Part shown: in pieces, positions 15,598 to 23,312 of the stretch
Layout: every line of letters starts with the position of its first letter
Numbering within the stretch: the first letter of the stretch is position 1
From: Bryobacterales bacterium
GTDB taxonomy: Bacteria; Acidobacteriota; Terriglobia; Bryobacterales; Bryobacteraceae
DNA: 36,580 nucleotides
Direction: 5' to 3'
Assembly (NCBI GenBank): GCA_003136575.1
Contig: PLEX01000200.1
Span: 1 to 36,580 of the forward strand
The notes under the pieces: model-generated
Seen by the model: the letters and a program-made list of their open reading frames with translations, nothing else
Told to the model about the DNA's origin: nothing
Databases searched by the model: none
Made by a program: the position numbers and the translations under genes

Positions 15598-15741
15598 ACC
15601 GCTTCCGGTTTCCGCCGGAGTTTTGAACAGGAGACATTCCAGCAGTACCCGCGAGCGAACGGTGCCACCGCACGTGCCCGATTAGCCGCATTTCGCGCCC
15701 GCAGGGCGTGATTATTATCGATAAACCAACAGGAGAAAAAC
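15598..15741 (+). promoter_or_regulatory. rpmI-rplT intergenic leader
   Basis: This 144-nt spacer is long for two ribosomal genes usually separated by little. It holds the hairpin at 15604-15624, a second perfect stem CGCCC-GCA-GGGCG at 15696-15708 and an AGGAGA ribosome-binding site before rplT. In well-studied bacteria bL20 represses this operon through mRNA structure, so a leader role is plausible. No bL20-binding site was identified directly. Confidence 0.35.
15604..15624 (+). terminator. Attenuator-like hairpin between rpmI and rplT
   Basis: TCCGG and CCGGA (15604-15608 and 15615-15619) form a 5-bp stem with a 6-nt loop, followed after one G by TTTT (15621-15624), directly after the rpmI stop. 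The stem is short, so it may be leaky or part of a regulatory leader. Confidence 0.35.
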
Positions 15742-16128
15742 GTGCCCAGAGTTAAACGTGGTACTAAGCGGTCCGACCGCCGCACAAGAACGCTTGCCCT
15801 TGCCAAGGGCTACTTCCTCACCAAGAGCAAACTGCACCGTTCCGCCCAGGAAGCGGTGGAGCGCGCGCTCAAGTTTGCCTACACCGGCCGCAAGCAGAAG
15901 AAGCGGGAATACCGGTCCCTGTGGATCGTCCGCATCGGCGCTGCTGCCCGCGAAGCCGGATTGACCTATAGTTCACTCATTCATGGCCTGAAGCTGGCCG
16001 GCATCGATCTGGACCGCAAGGTTCTGGCGGAAACGGCTACCGCCGACGCCTCCCAGTTCACGCTGCTGATCGAGCAGGCGAAGACCGCCCTGGCCGCCGC
16101 CGCGGCGGCAGCCCCGGCAGCGAAGTAG
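15742..16128 (+). CDS. rplT: 50S ribosomal protein bL20
   Basis: The GTG start is preceded by AGGAGAAAAAC. The 128-residue protein shows the bL20 pattern throughout: [80 protein letters not shown]. It binds 23S rRNA early in large-subunit assembly and often represses its own operon. An Ala-rich tail extends the C-terminus by about ten residues beyond the usual end. It follows rpmI; pheS and pheT, frequent next genes, are not here. Confidence 0.97.
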   Translation: MPRVKRGTKRSDRRTRTLALAKGYFLTKSKLHRSAQEAVERALKFAYTGRKQKKREYRSLWIVRIGAAAREAGLTYSSLIHGLKLAGIDLDRKVLAETATADASQFTLLIEQAKTALAAAAAAAPAAK

Positions 16129-16141
16129 CCGACAAAATTCC

Positions 16142-16438
16142 ATGGCGCCTACCGTGAAGGAAACCGATCCGCTCGATCACCTCGAAGAGCGCATCCGTAA
16201 GACCGTAGTTCTGGTCGCTCGTCTCCGCGAAGAGAAGGACTCGGCCGCGAAGGCGTTCGCGGAAGAGCGGGACTCCGCCGAAAAGGTCTGCGATGCGTTG
16301 CGCGTGGATCTCGAGGAAGCGAAGAACGAGAACGCCCGCCTTGCGGCCGAAATCGAAACGATGCGGGAAGAGCGCCAGCAGGTGCGCACGCGCCTCGAAA
16401 AACTGCTCGGCCACATCGATCAACTTGGCGCGGCATAG
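16142..16438 (+). CDS. Short coiled-coil protein, ZapB-like
   Basis: Ninety-eight residues, almost all in one predicted coiled coil from about residue 10 to 92 (LDHLEERIRKTVVLVARLRE, LRVDLEEAKNENARLAAEIE, TMREERQQVRTRLEKLLGHI). There is no signal peptide or membrane segment. The pattern and the location after rplT resemble small ZapB-like proteins that in other genomes sit near zapA and pheT, so a cell-division scaffold is a possible role. Coiled coils resemble one another by composition, so the name is tentative. It starts 13 bp after rplT and is probably cotranscribed. Confidence 0.6.
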   Translation: MAPTVKETDPLDHLEERIRKTVVLVARLREEKDSAAKAFAEERDSAEKVCDALRVDLEEAKNENARLAAEIETMREERQQVRTRLEKLLGHIDQLGAA

Positions 16439-16585
16439 GCCCGCCCCGGTTTAGATCACTCACGACAGAAACCACGCCGATCGTCTCCGCGACGATGAGG
16501 GGTGGGGAGAGTCTATCCGTCTTTCGTGGCCAGTAGGGACGTGGCCCAGGTTGGCGAAGGTTATAGAATAAAAGCCGACTTCGTT

Positions 16586-17638
16586 ATGCGACTATCGCAC
16601 GGTCTGACTCTCACGCTCCTGACGATTCTTCCGCTCACAAGCCTCCATGCGGCCGACGCGAAATGGGTCCATGCCACTTCCGCCCACTTCGATCTGTACA
16701 CATCGGAAAGCGATTCCGATGCCAAAGCCGCTCTTCAGCATCTGGAAGCCACGCGCGCCTATTTCCTCGCCGCCACGCACACTCACGATCCTGGCGGCCA
16801 GACCGTGCGGGTCGTCGCGTTCCACGCCGAGAGCGACTACTCGAAATACAAACCCGTCGAAGTGCGTTCGGGAAGGGCCTACGGTATTGCGTCAGGAACC
16901 GCGCCGGCGACGGTGGTTGTGCAGGGCCTGAAAGCGGATATGTTCGATCAGGTGGTACGCGAATACGCCCAACTGGCTCTGGACGATTCGTTCCCCACGC
17001 TTCCCTACTGGTATCGGGCAGGCGTCGCGGCGTTTTATTCCACAATGAAGCCCGGCGAAGGCACCATGAGCCTCGGTTACGCGCCCCGCAGTAGTTATCG
17101 CAATGGCGAAGTTGGAGACGTCAGCCTGCCCCTGCTCTTCGGCATCAATCGCGAAGCGCTCCTCGCCTCGCGGGATAAGGCAGCGACGGATTTTAACGCC
17201 AGCGGCACGAACCTCGGCGCTACCAACGGCGCGAAGTCCTCTGCCGGATCGAGAGACCCAGGCGGCTCTTCCTCGGCCGCGCTGGAAGGGGTGCAAAGCG
17301 CGATGGCGCAATCGCAGGACTTCGCCCGCGCGGCGTGGATGGTAGTCCATATGCTCCTGTTCCAGCCTGAGTACCGGGGGCCGAAGTTCGGTGAGTTCAT
17401 GAAGACCCTTGCCGAAGGCACGGAAACGGGCACGGCGCTGGAGAAGGTCTATGACAGGCCCGTAAGCAAGGTCAAGGCGGACCTCGTTTTATACGCTAAG
17501 CAAACCGGAATAAATGTGGCGACCGCGCCATTCAAGTTCGAAAGGCCCCCGGTCCCTGAAGTTCACCCCGCAACGAGGGAAGAGCAGGATAGAATCTTCG
17601 CCGATCTGGCCAAACGTCCGGGTGAGGGAGCGAAATGA
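16586..17638 (+). CDS. Secreted DUF1570-like protein lacking the peptidase zinc motif
   Basis: The in-frame ATG at 16586 begins a signal peptide (LSHGLTLTLLTILPLTSLHA, cleavage near residue 22); an upstream in-frame start at 16502 would bury it. The 350-residue protein follows the plan of secreted DUF1570-type gluzincin-like proteins: W-V-x-A-T-S-A-H-F-D-L-Y-T at the start, then the active-site helix, then lPyWyraGvAaFYSTmKP, then a C-terminal helical part with DFARAAWMVVHMLL. Where the family, as I recall it, has HExxH, this protein has REYAQ (125-129), and the downstream zinc Glu in W-L-N-E-G is Ala145. It is probably a non-catalytic homologue acting outside the inner membrane. A Ser/Gly-rich linker spans about 200-232. 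Confidence 0.65.
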   Translation: MRLSHGLTLTLLTILPLTSLHAADAKWVHATSAHFDLYTSESDSDAKAALQHLEATRAYFLAATHTHDPGGQTVRVVAFHAESDYSKYKPVEVRSGRAYGIASGTAPATVVVQGLKADMFDQVVREYAQLALDDSFPTLPYWYRAGVAAFYSTMKPGEGTMSLGYAPRSSYRNGEVGDVSLPLLFGINREALLASRDKAATDFNASGTNLGATNGAKSSAGSRDPGGSSSAALEGVQSAMAQSQDFARAAWMVVHMLLFQPEYRGPKFGEFMKTLAEGTETGTALEKVYDRPVSKVKADLVLYAKQTGINVATAPFKFERPPVPEVHPATREEQDRIFADLAKRPGEGAK

Positions 17639-17768
17639 GCGGCACCGCTAATTGAGCCTTCCGCGCCGTGAGCGTAATCGAGCGGCAGCGTCTCGCCGGT
17701 TTCCCAACGACACCCGACGCCCCGAAATCCACCGCAGGTATATAATTCGTTGGGACATCAATACTTCT

Positions 17769-18539
17769 ATGAACATCAGGAATTCATTTCGCAATCTTCC
17801 ACTACTCGGCTGCCTTACGCTACTGACGGTCGCGGGCGCTTACGCTCAGACGGACGTGAAGGGCAAGGCTACGTTCAAGGGCGTCGCGCCAAAGCTGAAG
17901 GCCATCTCGATGGATGCCGACGCGGTTTGCGCAGGGAAACACACTAGTCCGGTTTATCCCGAAACGAGCGTCATCAAGGCCGATGGATCGCTGAAAAACG
18001 TCTTCGTGTACGTCAGCAAGGGACTGGAGGGCAAGACCTTCCCCGCGCCTGCCACGCCGGTGGAACTGGATCAGGATGGCTGCGTGTACAGTCCGCACGT
18101 TTTCGGAATTCTTCCCGGACAACAACTTAAAGTGGTCAACGGCGACGCCACTACGCACAACGTCCACGCGCTCGCCGAGACCAATGAGGAATTCAACGTC
18201 GGCCAGCGCGCCGGCCAGGGACCGATCATCAAGACTTTTGCCAAGCCGGAAGTCACCGTGCCGATCGTCTGCAATCAACATCCATGGATGCGGGCCGCCG
18301 CGCACGTGGTCTCGAATCCTTACTTCGCCGTTTCCGATGCCGACGGCGCGTTTGTGCTGAAAGGCCTGCCGCCGGGGACGTACACGATCACCGCCATCCA
18401 CGAAAAGTACGGTTCCAGCTCGCAGACCATAACGGTTGCCGCGGGGAAGCCCGTCGCGCCGCTCACGTTTACGTTCAGCGCCGCGCAGTCTTCCGCCATC
18501 AGCCCCCTTAAAGTGCTGCCGGCGATGGTCATCGAGTAA
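17769..18539 (+). CDS. Secreted cupredoxin-like protein with carboxypeptidase-regulatory C-terminus
   Basis: The ATG at 17769 opens a signal peptide (RNLPLLGCLTLLTVAGAYAQ). The 256-residue protein has a plastocyanin-like region at about 105-182: GQQLKVVNGDATTHNVHAL provides a His ligand (130 or 133), and VPIVCNQHPWMRAAAHV provides Cys168, His171 and Met174 with the C-x2-H-x2-M spacing of type 1 copper sites. Residues about 183-238 form a carboxypeptidase-regulatory-like strand set (AVSDADGAFVLKGLPPGTYT). It probably binds copper for electron transfer, outside the inner membrane. A TATAAT -10-like hexamer lies at 17742-17747. It is 18 bp upstream of a sugar oxidoreductase gene. The electron partner is not known. 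Confidence 0.75.
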   Translation: MNIRNSFRNLPLLGCLTLLTVAGAYAQTDVKGKATFKGVAPKLKAISMDADAVCAGKHTSPVYPETSVIKADGSLKNVFVYVSKGLEGKTFPAPATPVELDQDGCVYSPHVFGILPGQQLKVVNGDATTHNVHALAETNEEFNVGQRAGQGPIIKTFAKPEVTVPIVCNQHPWMRAAAHVVSNPYFAVSDADGAFVLKGLPPGTYTITAIHEKYGSSSQTITVAAGKPVAPLTFTFSAAQSSAISPLKVLPAMVIE

Positions 18540-18557
18540 CCGAACGGGCAAACACCA

Positions 18558-19664
18558 ATGAGCGACAAAAAACTGAATATTGCAATCGTCGGTCTGGGAT
18601 TTGGCGCGGAGTTCATTCCGATTTACCAGAACCATCCGAACACGAACATGTATGCCATTTGCCAACGCTCGGAAGATAAGCTCGGGGAGATCGGCAACAG
18701 GTACGGCGTGGCGAAGCGCTACAGCAGTTTCGAGCGGCTGATTGAGGATCCGGACGTTGACGCGGTCCACATTAATTCGCCGATTCATCTGCACGCGCCC
18801 CAGAGCGTCGCCGCTTTGAAGGCCGGCAAGCACGTCGCCTGTACGGTGCCGGCGGCGACTTCGGCGGCCGATTGCCGCAAGATCGTCGATGCCGCCAACG
18901 AAGCGGGCAGGAATTACATGATGATGGAAACCGCCATCTATACGCGCGAGTTTCTCTTCGTCCGCGAATTGCGCGATACCGGCAGGCTCGGCCGCATTCA
19001 GTTCATGCGTGGCTGCCACCAGCAGGAAATGGCGGGCTGGCCGGGTTACTGGGAAGGCCTGCCGCCGATGCATTACGCCACGCACGCCGTAAGCCCGTGC
19101 CTTGCGCTGGTTCGCGGCGAAGCGGAGCACGTCGCCTGTTTTGGCTCCGGCCGCATTGAAGACCGACTGATCGGGAAGTACGGATCGCCGTTCGCCGTCG
19201 AAAGCGCATTGTTCAAAGTACGCAATCAGCAACTCGCGTTTGAAGTAACGCGGTCGCTGTTTGAAACGGCGCGCCAGTACATCGAGAGCCTGGACGTTTA
19301 CGGCGATAAGACCGCTTTCGAATGGACTCTGATCGAGAACGAGCAGCCGGTCATTCACGTGGGCGAAAAGCCGGAGCGAGTGACCATACCCGATTACGCT
19401 CATCTGCTGCCGAAGCCGATCCAGCGCTTCACCACGAAAGGCGTTTACGACGACGAGCACGCCCACCTGTCGTTCACGCAGGGCGGTGGCCACGGCGGGT
19501 CGCACCCGCACCTGGTGCATGAATTCGTTTCGAGCATTATCGAAAACCGGCCATCTTTCCCGGATGTCTATCAATCGGTGAACTGGACTTGCGCCGGCAT
19601 CTGCGCGCATGAATCGGCGATGCAGGGCGGGGAAATCGTGAAGCTGCCGGATTTCCGCCGATGA
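18558..19664 (+). CDS. Gfo/Idh/MocA-family oxidoreductase
   Basis: The 368-residue protein has an N-terminal Rossmann fold (LNIAIVGLGFGAEFIPIY, with the GxGxxA-type loop at 12-17), DAVHINSPIHLHAPQSVAAL, then the family's C-terminal alpha/beta domain. Members oxidise or reduce sugars and sugar derivatives with NAD(P). Where the family has the EKP motif with the catalytic Lys, this protein reads ACTVPAATS (T96-V97-P98), so the classic Lys is missing. A HPHLVHEFVSSIIENRPSFP segment near the end is typical of the family. No signal peptide, hence cytoplasmic. Its TGA overlaps the ATG of the epimerase gene, so the two probably act on the same sugar. The substrate cannot be named. Confidence 0.88.
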   Translation: MSDKKLNIAIVGLGFGAEFIPIYQNHPNTNMYAICQRSEDKLGEIGNRYGVAKRYSSFERLIEDPDVDAVHINSPIHLHAPQSVAALKAGKHVACTVPAATSAADCRKIVDAANEAGRNYMMMETAIYTREFLFVRELRDTGRLGRIQFMRGCHQQEMAGWPGYWEGLPPMHYATHAVSPCLALVRGEAEHVACFGSGRIEDRLIGKYGSPFAVESALFKVRNQQLAFEVTRSLFETARQYIESLDVYGDKTAFEWTLIENEQPVIHVGEKPERVTIPDYAHLLPKPIQRFTTKGVYDDEHAHLSFTQGGGHGGSHPHLVHEFVSSIIENRPSFPDVYQSVNWTCAGICAHESAMQGGEIVKLPDFRR

Positions 19665-20503
19665 AATACGGCGTCAACACGTTCATCTGGGAAGAGGAGT
19701 TCGGCCCGGGCAGCCTGGCGCTGCTGCCGCGCATCAAGGCGGCGGGTTTCGATGGCGTGCAGGTTCCGTTGTTCCGGCCAGCCGAATTTCCGGCAGCGGC
19801 CGTCAGAAACGCATTCGCCGAGAACGATCTGGAATGTTCGGTCTGCGCGTTGTTCATCGATGGCCAGAGCCTGATTAGCGAGGATCCCGCGGCGCGGCAG
19901 GTGGCGCGGCAGCACATTCAGGACACGGTGAAAGCGGCTGCGGATACCGGCGCCAATTTCGTTGGCGGGCCGCTCTATTGCCAGGTCGGCTACTTGCCGG
20001 GCAGGCGCCGGACGGCGGATGAATGGAAGTGGGCGGTTGAAGGGTACCAATCGGCTGGCCCGGTGCTCGCCGAGCACGGTATCACGCTGGGGATCGAACC
20101 GCTGAATCGTTTCGAGACTTTCTTCCTCAACACCGCGGCGGATTGCGTGGCTCTCTGTGACGAAATCGCGGATCCGAACATCGGGGTTCTGTTCGATACC
20201 TTCCACGCCAACATCGAAGAGAAGGATCTGGGCGACGCATTCCGGAAGCTTGGCCGGCATCTGAAGCATATTCACGCGTGCGAAAACGATCGCGGCATTC
20301 CGGGCAGCGGCCATCAGCAGTGGGACCGCATGTTCGAGGCCCTGCGCGAGATCGGGTACGACGGCTGGCTGACCATCGAGAGTTTCGGGTTTGTCGGCAA
20401 GCTGAGCGCGGCCGTCTGCATCTGGCGGGATATAGAGAGTTCGCCCGAAGCGATAGCGTTCGAGGGCATTAAGTTTCTAAAGAGCAAAACCGGGGCGGCA
20501 TAG
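19661..20503 (+). CDS. Sugar isomerase/epimerase, tagatose/psicose 3-epimerase-like
   Basis: A 280-residue TIM-barrel protein of the xylose-isomerase-like family. The metal ligands of ketose 3-epimerases are all present: Glu146 in GIEPLNRFETFFLN, Asp179 in VLFDTFHANIEEKDL, His205 in HIHACENDRGIPGSGH and Glu240 in LTIESF. The EPLNRFET and ENDRG-PGSGH blocks are typical of the D-tagatose/D-psicose 3-epimerase branch. It likely epimerises or isomerises a ketose or keto sugar acid in the cytoplasm. Translation is coupled to the preceding Gfo/Idh/MocA gene by an ATGA overlap, which points to a joint oxidation and epimerisation step in sugar breakdown. The real substrate may differ from tagatose. 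Confidence 0.85.
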   Translation: MKYGVNTFIWEEEFGPGSLALLPRIKAAGFDGVQVPLFRPAEFPAAAVRNAFAENDLECSVCALFIDGQSLISEDPAARQVARQHIQDTVKAAADTGANFVGGPLYCQVGYLPGRRRTADEWKWAVEGYQSAGPVLAEHGITLGIEPLNRFETFFLNTAADCVALCDEIADPNIGVLFDTFHANIEEKDLGDAFRKLGRHLKHIHACENDRGIPGSGHQQWDRMFEALREIGYDGWLTIESFGFVGKLSAAVCIWRDIESSPEAIAFEGIKFLKSKTGAA

Positions 20504-20528
20504 CCATTTCGGCAGGGAGCACGAACCA

Positions 20529-21809
20529 ATGTTTCAGAAAACGATATTCATACTCGCGCTGATAGCGGCCAGCGCCTTCGGGCAACCGCCCGCGGGATTT
20601 TCCGGTGGCCGTGGCGGACGCGGCGGCTTCGGTGGCACGGCAATCAAATCGCCCGAAATCTCCGCCGATGGCCGGGTCACGGTTCGCCTGCGCGCACCCA
20701 ATGCCAAAGAAGTGTTCCTGACCGGCATCGGGCAGCGTGTCGCCATGCAAAAAGACGATCAGGGCGTCTGGTCGGCAACGACGGATCCGCAAAAGCCGGA
20801 CGTCTACATGTACCAGTTTTCGGTGGACGGCATGACGATCAACGACCCGTCGAATCCGCACCTGGCAACTTCGTACGGAACCGGCGGGCGCAGCGTCCTC
20901 ACGGTGCCGGGGCCGATCGCATGGGCTCCGGTGTCGAGCGTAGCTAAGGGCACGGTGTCTCGCCACTCGTATCATTCCGATGTGGTCGGCGACGACCGCG
21001 AATTCTTCGTGTACACGCCCGCTGGCTACGATCCGAAGCGCAAGGAGGCCTATCCGGTTTTCTACGTTCTGCACGGTCTTGGCGACGACGCACAATCCTG
21101 GCTGACGCAGGGTAACGCCAACGTGATCCTGGACAACTTGATCGCGCAGGGCAAAGCGAAACCAATGATCATGGTGAATCCGCTCGGCTACGGCACCGCT
21201 GGCGGCGGCCAGGGCACCACCGACATGATTGTTCACTTTACAGATGCGCTGCTGAATGAAGTGATGCCCCGCGTCGAGAAGGAATACAACGTGGCGAAGG
21301 ACCGCGACCATCGCGCCATTGCGGGCCTCTCCATGGGCGGCGCGGAAGCGACATTCGCCGGCCTGAATCATCTGGATAAGTTCGCCTGGATCGGCTCGTT
21401 CAGCGGGGCGTACGTCATGTGGCCGGGCGCCAACGCCGGACGTGGGGGCGGACCTCCGCCGGCCGGAGCCTCCGGCGGCATGGGCCGTGGTCCGATCACG
21501 GGCGCACCGGGAGGATCGGGAGGTGGACGCGGCGGCAGAGGCGGCGGACAACCAGCGATTGCCGCGGATATCATCGAACGCAACTTCGGCAAACTCGACG
21601 CGAAGATCAATCCGCAGGTGAAGATGCTGTGGATCGTCTGCGGCACGGCGGATTCTCTGCTCGGCGTCAACCGCCAGTTCAAGGACTGGCTGAAGACGAA
21701 GGCCATCAGGTTCACCGAATCCGAAGTGCCGGATATGGCTCACGTCTGGCCATTGTGGCGGCAAAACCTGACGGACATGGCACAACAGGTTTTCGCCGAT
21801 CACAAGTAA
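20529..21809 (+). CDS. Secreted alpha/beta-hydrolase esterase with N-terminal E-set domain
   Basis: Signal peptide at 1-18 (TIFILALIAASAFG), then a Gly/Arg-rich stretch, a CBM48/E-set-like beta domain at about 42-128 (VTVRLRAPNAKEVFLTGIGQ) and an esterase-D-type alpha/beta hydrolase from about 140. Catalytic residues: Ser268 in AIAGLSMGGAEA, Asp375 in VCGTADSLL, His405 in PDMAHVWPLW. The oxyanion region YVLHGLGDDAQSWL is also present. Related enzymes cleave ferulate, acetyl or other esters from plant polymers, or enterochelin. About 38 residues rich in Gly and Pro are inserted at 303-340 before the acid residue. It is 25 bp after the epimerase gene and may share its transcript, tying it to carbohydrate use. 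Confidence 0.85.
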   Translation: MFQKTIFILALIAASAFGQPPAGFSGGRGGRGGFGGTAIKSPEISADGRVTVRLRAPNAKEVFLTGIGQRVAMQKDDQGVWSATTDPQKPDVYMYQFSVDGMTINDPSNPHLATSYGTGGRSVLTVPGPIAWAPVSSVAKGTVSRHSYHSDVVGDDREFFVYTPAGYDPKRKEAYPVFYVLHGLGDDAQSWLTQGNANVILDNLIAQGKAKPMIMVNPLGYGTAGGGQGTTDMIVHFTDALLNEVMPRVEKEYNVAKDRDHRAIAGLSMGGAEATFAGLNHLDKFAWIGSFSGAYVMWPGANAGRGGGPPPAGASGGMGRGPITGAPGGSGGGRGGRGGGQPAIAADIIERNFGKLDAKINPQVKMLWIVCGTADSLLGVNRQFKDWLKTKAIRFTESEVPDMAHVWPLWRQNLTDMAQQVFADHK

Positions 21810-21914
21810 GGTCCTGGCTCGGGGCGGGGGTGCGCGTTCGCCTGCGCTTGTGCGTTGCCCGTTTTGCGCACCTGAGACGGGGGCCGGCATTCCCGCTATA
21901 ATCTCTGCATCCCG

Positions 21915-23312
21915 GTGCGCACGACTCCAGCCCGCACGAAGCAGCACACGCCGTTACGACTGGCGACGTTGGTCGCCGCCTTCGCGGCGTTCTGCCCGTC
22001 GCATTCCGCGGCATCGGACCCGGAGCCGCGCCTTCCCCGTTTCTCGGATTTTCCCTTCGATGAATGGGCTGCCGCGCCCGACCACTCGGCTATCAAATGG
22101 CAACTCAAGTTGCCGCCTCCGCAACTTTCCGCTCATCAAAGGCTAATCGCCCAAATCCAGGCCGTCGTGCCGGGATCGGAACTGGAAAAGCGCCGAGGCC
22201 GCGGCGACCTGGTTCTGTTGGCGCGTTTTGAAGACTCCGACGGCCGTCGATGGCCCGCCAGCGGTCGACTGAACCTCGCCAAAGTGCAGGCCGGGGTGAA
22301 GTCTCAGGAGCTTACCCTGAGTCTCTCGGCCTTCGTCCGCCCGGGAGATTACCGCGTACAAGTCGCACTGGTCGACAGCAAAACGATGGAGCACAGCTTC
22401 ACCCACCGTAAGCTCCATGTCGGGCTGCTGAAGTCCGACCTGTTACCCGATGCCTGGCTGGGCCTGCCGTCCGTCGAGGTGCTTCCGTTCATCGACGCGC
22501 CGGATTCATGGTTTCTGCCTGCCGTGAAACAACGGCTGCATCTGCCCATCCCGAATGCGAACAAACCGCCTCCCCGAATCGATCTGATGGTCAATCTGAC
22601 GCCCTCGGGACGCACCTGGAACCCGGCTGGCTCGCTGCGCGGCAGCATGGCGGTGGTGATTCCGGCGCTGAAGGTACTGAGCGGACTGAACGAAAAAACG
22701 CGCCCTCCTTCCGCGTGCGTCATCGATCTCACACGGCATCGGATCGGCTTTGAAACGGCGAACGCGGCGGCGCTCGACTGGAAGGCTTTCGCGAGGCTAT
22801 TGACGGAAAGCAATCCCGGCATCATCGACGCGAAATCGCTCGCGCTTCAGTCTTCGATGCGCGACTATTTCACGCATGAGATCGCTCGGCGCGCGGGCGA
22901 TTCGGGTCCGCCGCGGTGGCTCATCGTCCTCAGCGGACGCCTCGATTTCGCCAGGCAGGACGAGACGCCGCTGCCCGAGTTGCCGCCCGATCCGAATCGG
23001 CACATCGTATATCTGCGCTTCGCTCCTGCCTTCGGAAACGGGCGGAGCGGCGTCTTACCGGTTGGATTGCCTCCCGATGTCCGGATCGGACCGCCGCAGC
23101 GCGTGCATGGGCCGATGCCTGGGCCTGGCGGCGGCGCGCTTCCGGGTGGTCCAGGCCGAAGCCGCGGGCCGGAGGGGGGCGAGGTGTTGTATCCGGACGA
23201 CATAGAACGCGTTCTGAAACCGCTGGGGGCGCAGGTTATTGGCGTGCCGACGCCGGAAGCCTTCCGTAAGATCGTTGCGACGCTGATCGACGAAATCGCG
23301 GCCAACGAATGA
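21915..23312 (+). CDS. Secreted protein of unknown family, first of a tandem pair
   Basis: The GTG start gives 465 residues with a signal-like N-terminus (LRLATLVAAFAAFCPSHSAA). The body shares its order of blocks with the next gene: PFDEWAAA, KLPPPQLSAHQRLIAQIQAV, a beta-rich segment with LSAFVRPGDYRVQVALVD, DAWLGLPSVEVLPFIDAPDS, VIPALKVLSGLN, IDAKSLALQ and a C-terminal Rossmann-like end (DIERVLKPLGAQVIGVPTPE, then AFRKIVATLIDEIA). The C-terminal half resembles a degenerate von Willebrand-A-like fold (RWLIVLSGRLDF) without a clear metal site. A Gly/Pro-rich insert lies at about 392-420. No function is known to me; I recall similar acidobacterial secreted proteins without assigned role. Its stop overlaps the next start. 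Confidence 0.75.
   Translation: MRTTPARTKQHTPLRLATLVAAFAAFCPSHSAASDPEPRLPRFSDFPFDEWAAAPDHSAIKWQLKLPPPQLSAHQRLIAQIQAVVPGSELEKRRGRGDLVLLARFEDSDGRRWPASGRLNLAKVQAGVKSQELTLSLSAFVRPGDYRVQVALVDSKTMEHSFTHRKLHVGLLKSDLLPDAWLGLPSVEVLPFIDAPDSWFLPAVKQRLHLPIPNANKPPPRIDLMVNLTPSGRTWNPAGSLRGSMAVVIPALKVLSGLNEKTRPPSACVIDLTRHRIGFETANAAALDWKAFARLLTESNPGIIDAKSLALQSSMRDYFTHEIARRAGDSGPPRWLIVLSGRLDFARQDETPLPELPPDPNRHIVYLRFAPAFGNGRSGVLPVGLPPDVRIGPPQRVHGPMPGPGGGALPGGPGRSRGPEGGEVLYPDDIERVLKPLGAQVIGVPTPEAFRKIVATLIDEIAANE

Noticed and set aside
17820..19610. 596-codon open frame on the minus strand opposite the cupredoxin and oxidoreductase genes
   Set aside because: No signal, domain or ribosome-binding site; it is the antisense shadow of two well-supported genes in GC-rich DNA.
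20469..21947. 492-codon open frame on the minus strand opposite the esterase
   Set aside because: Antisense of a protein with a full Ser-Asp-His triad and signal peptide.
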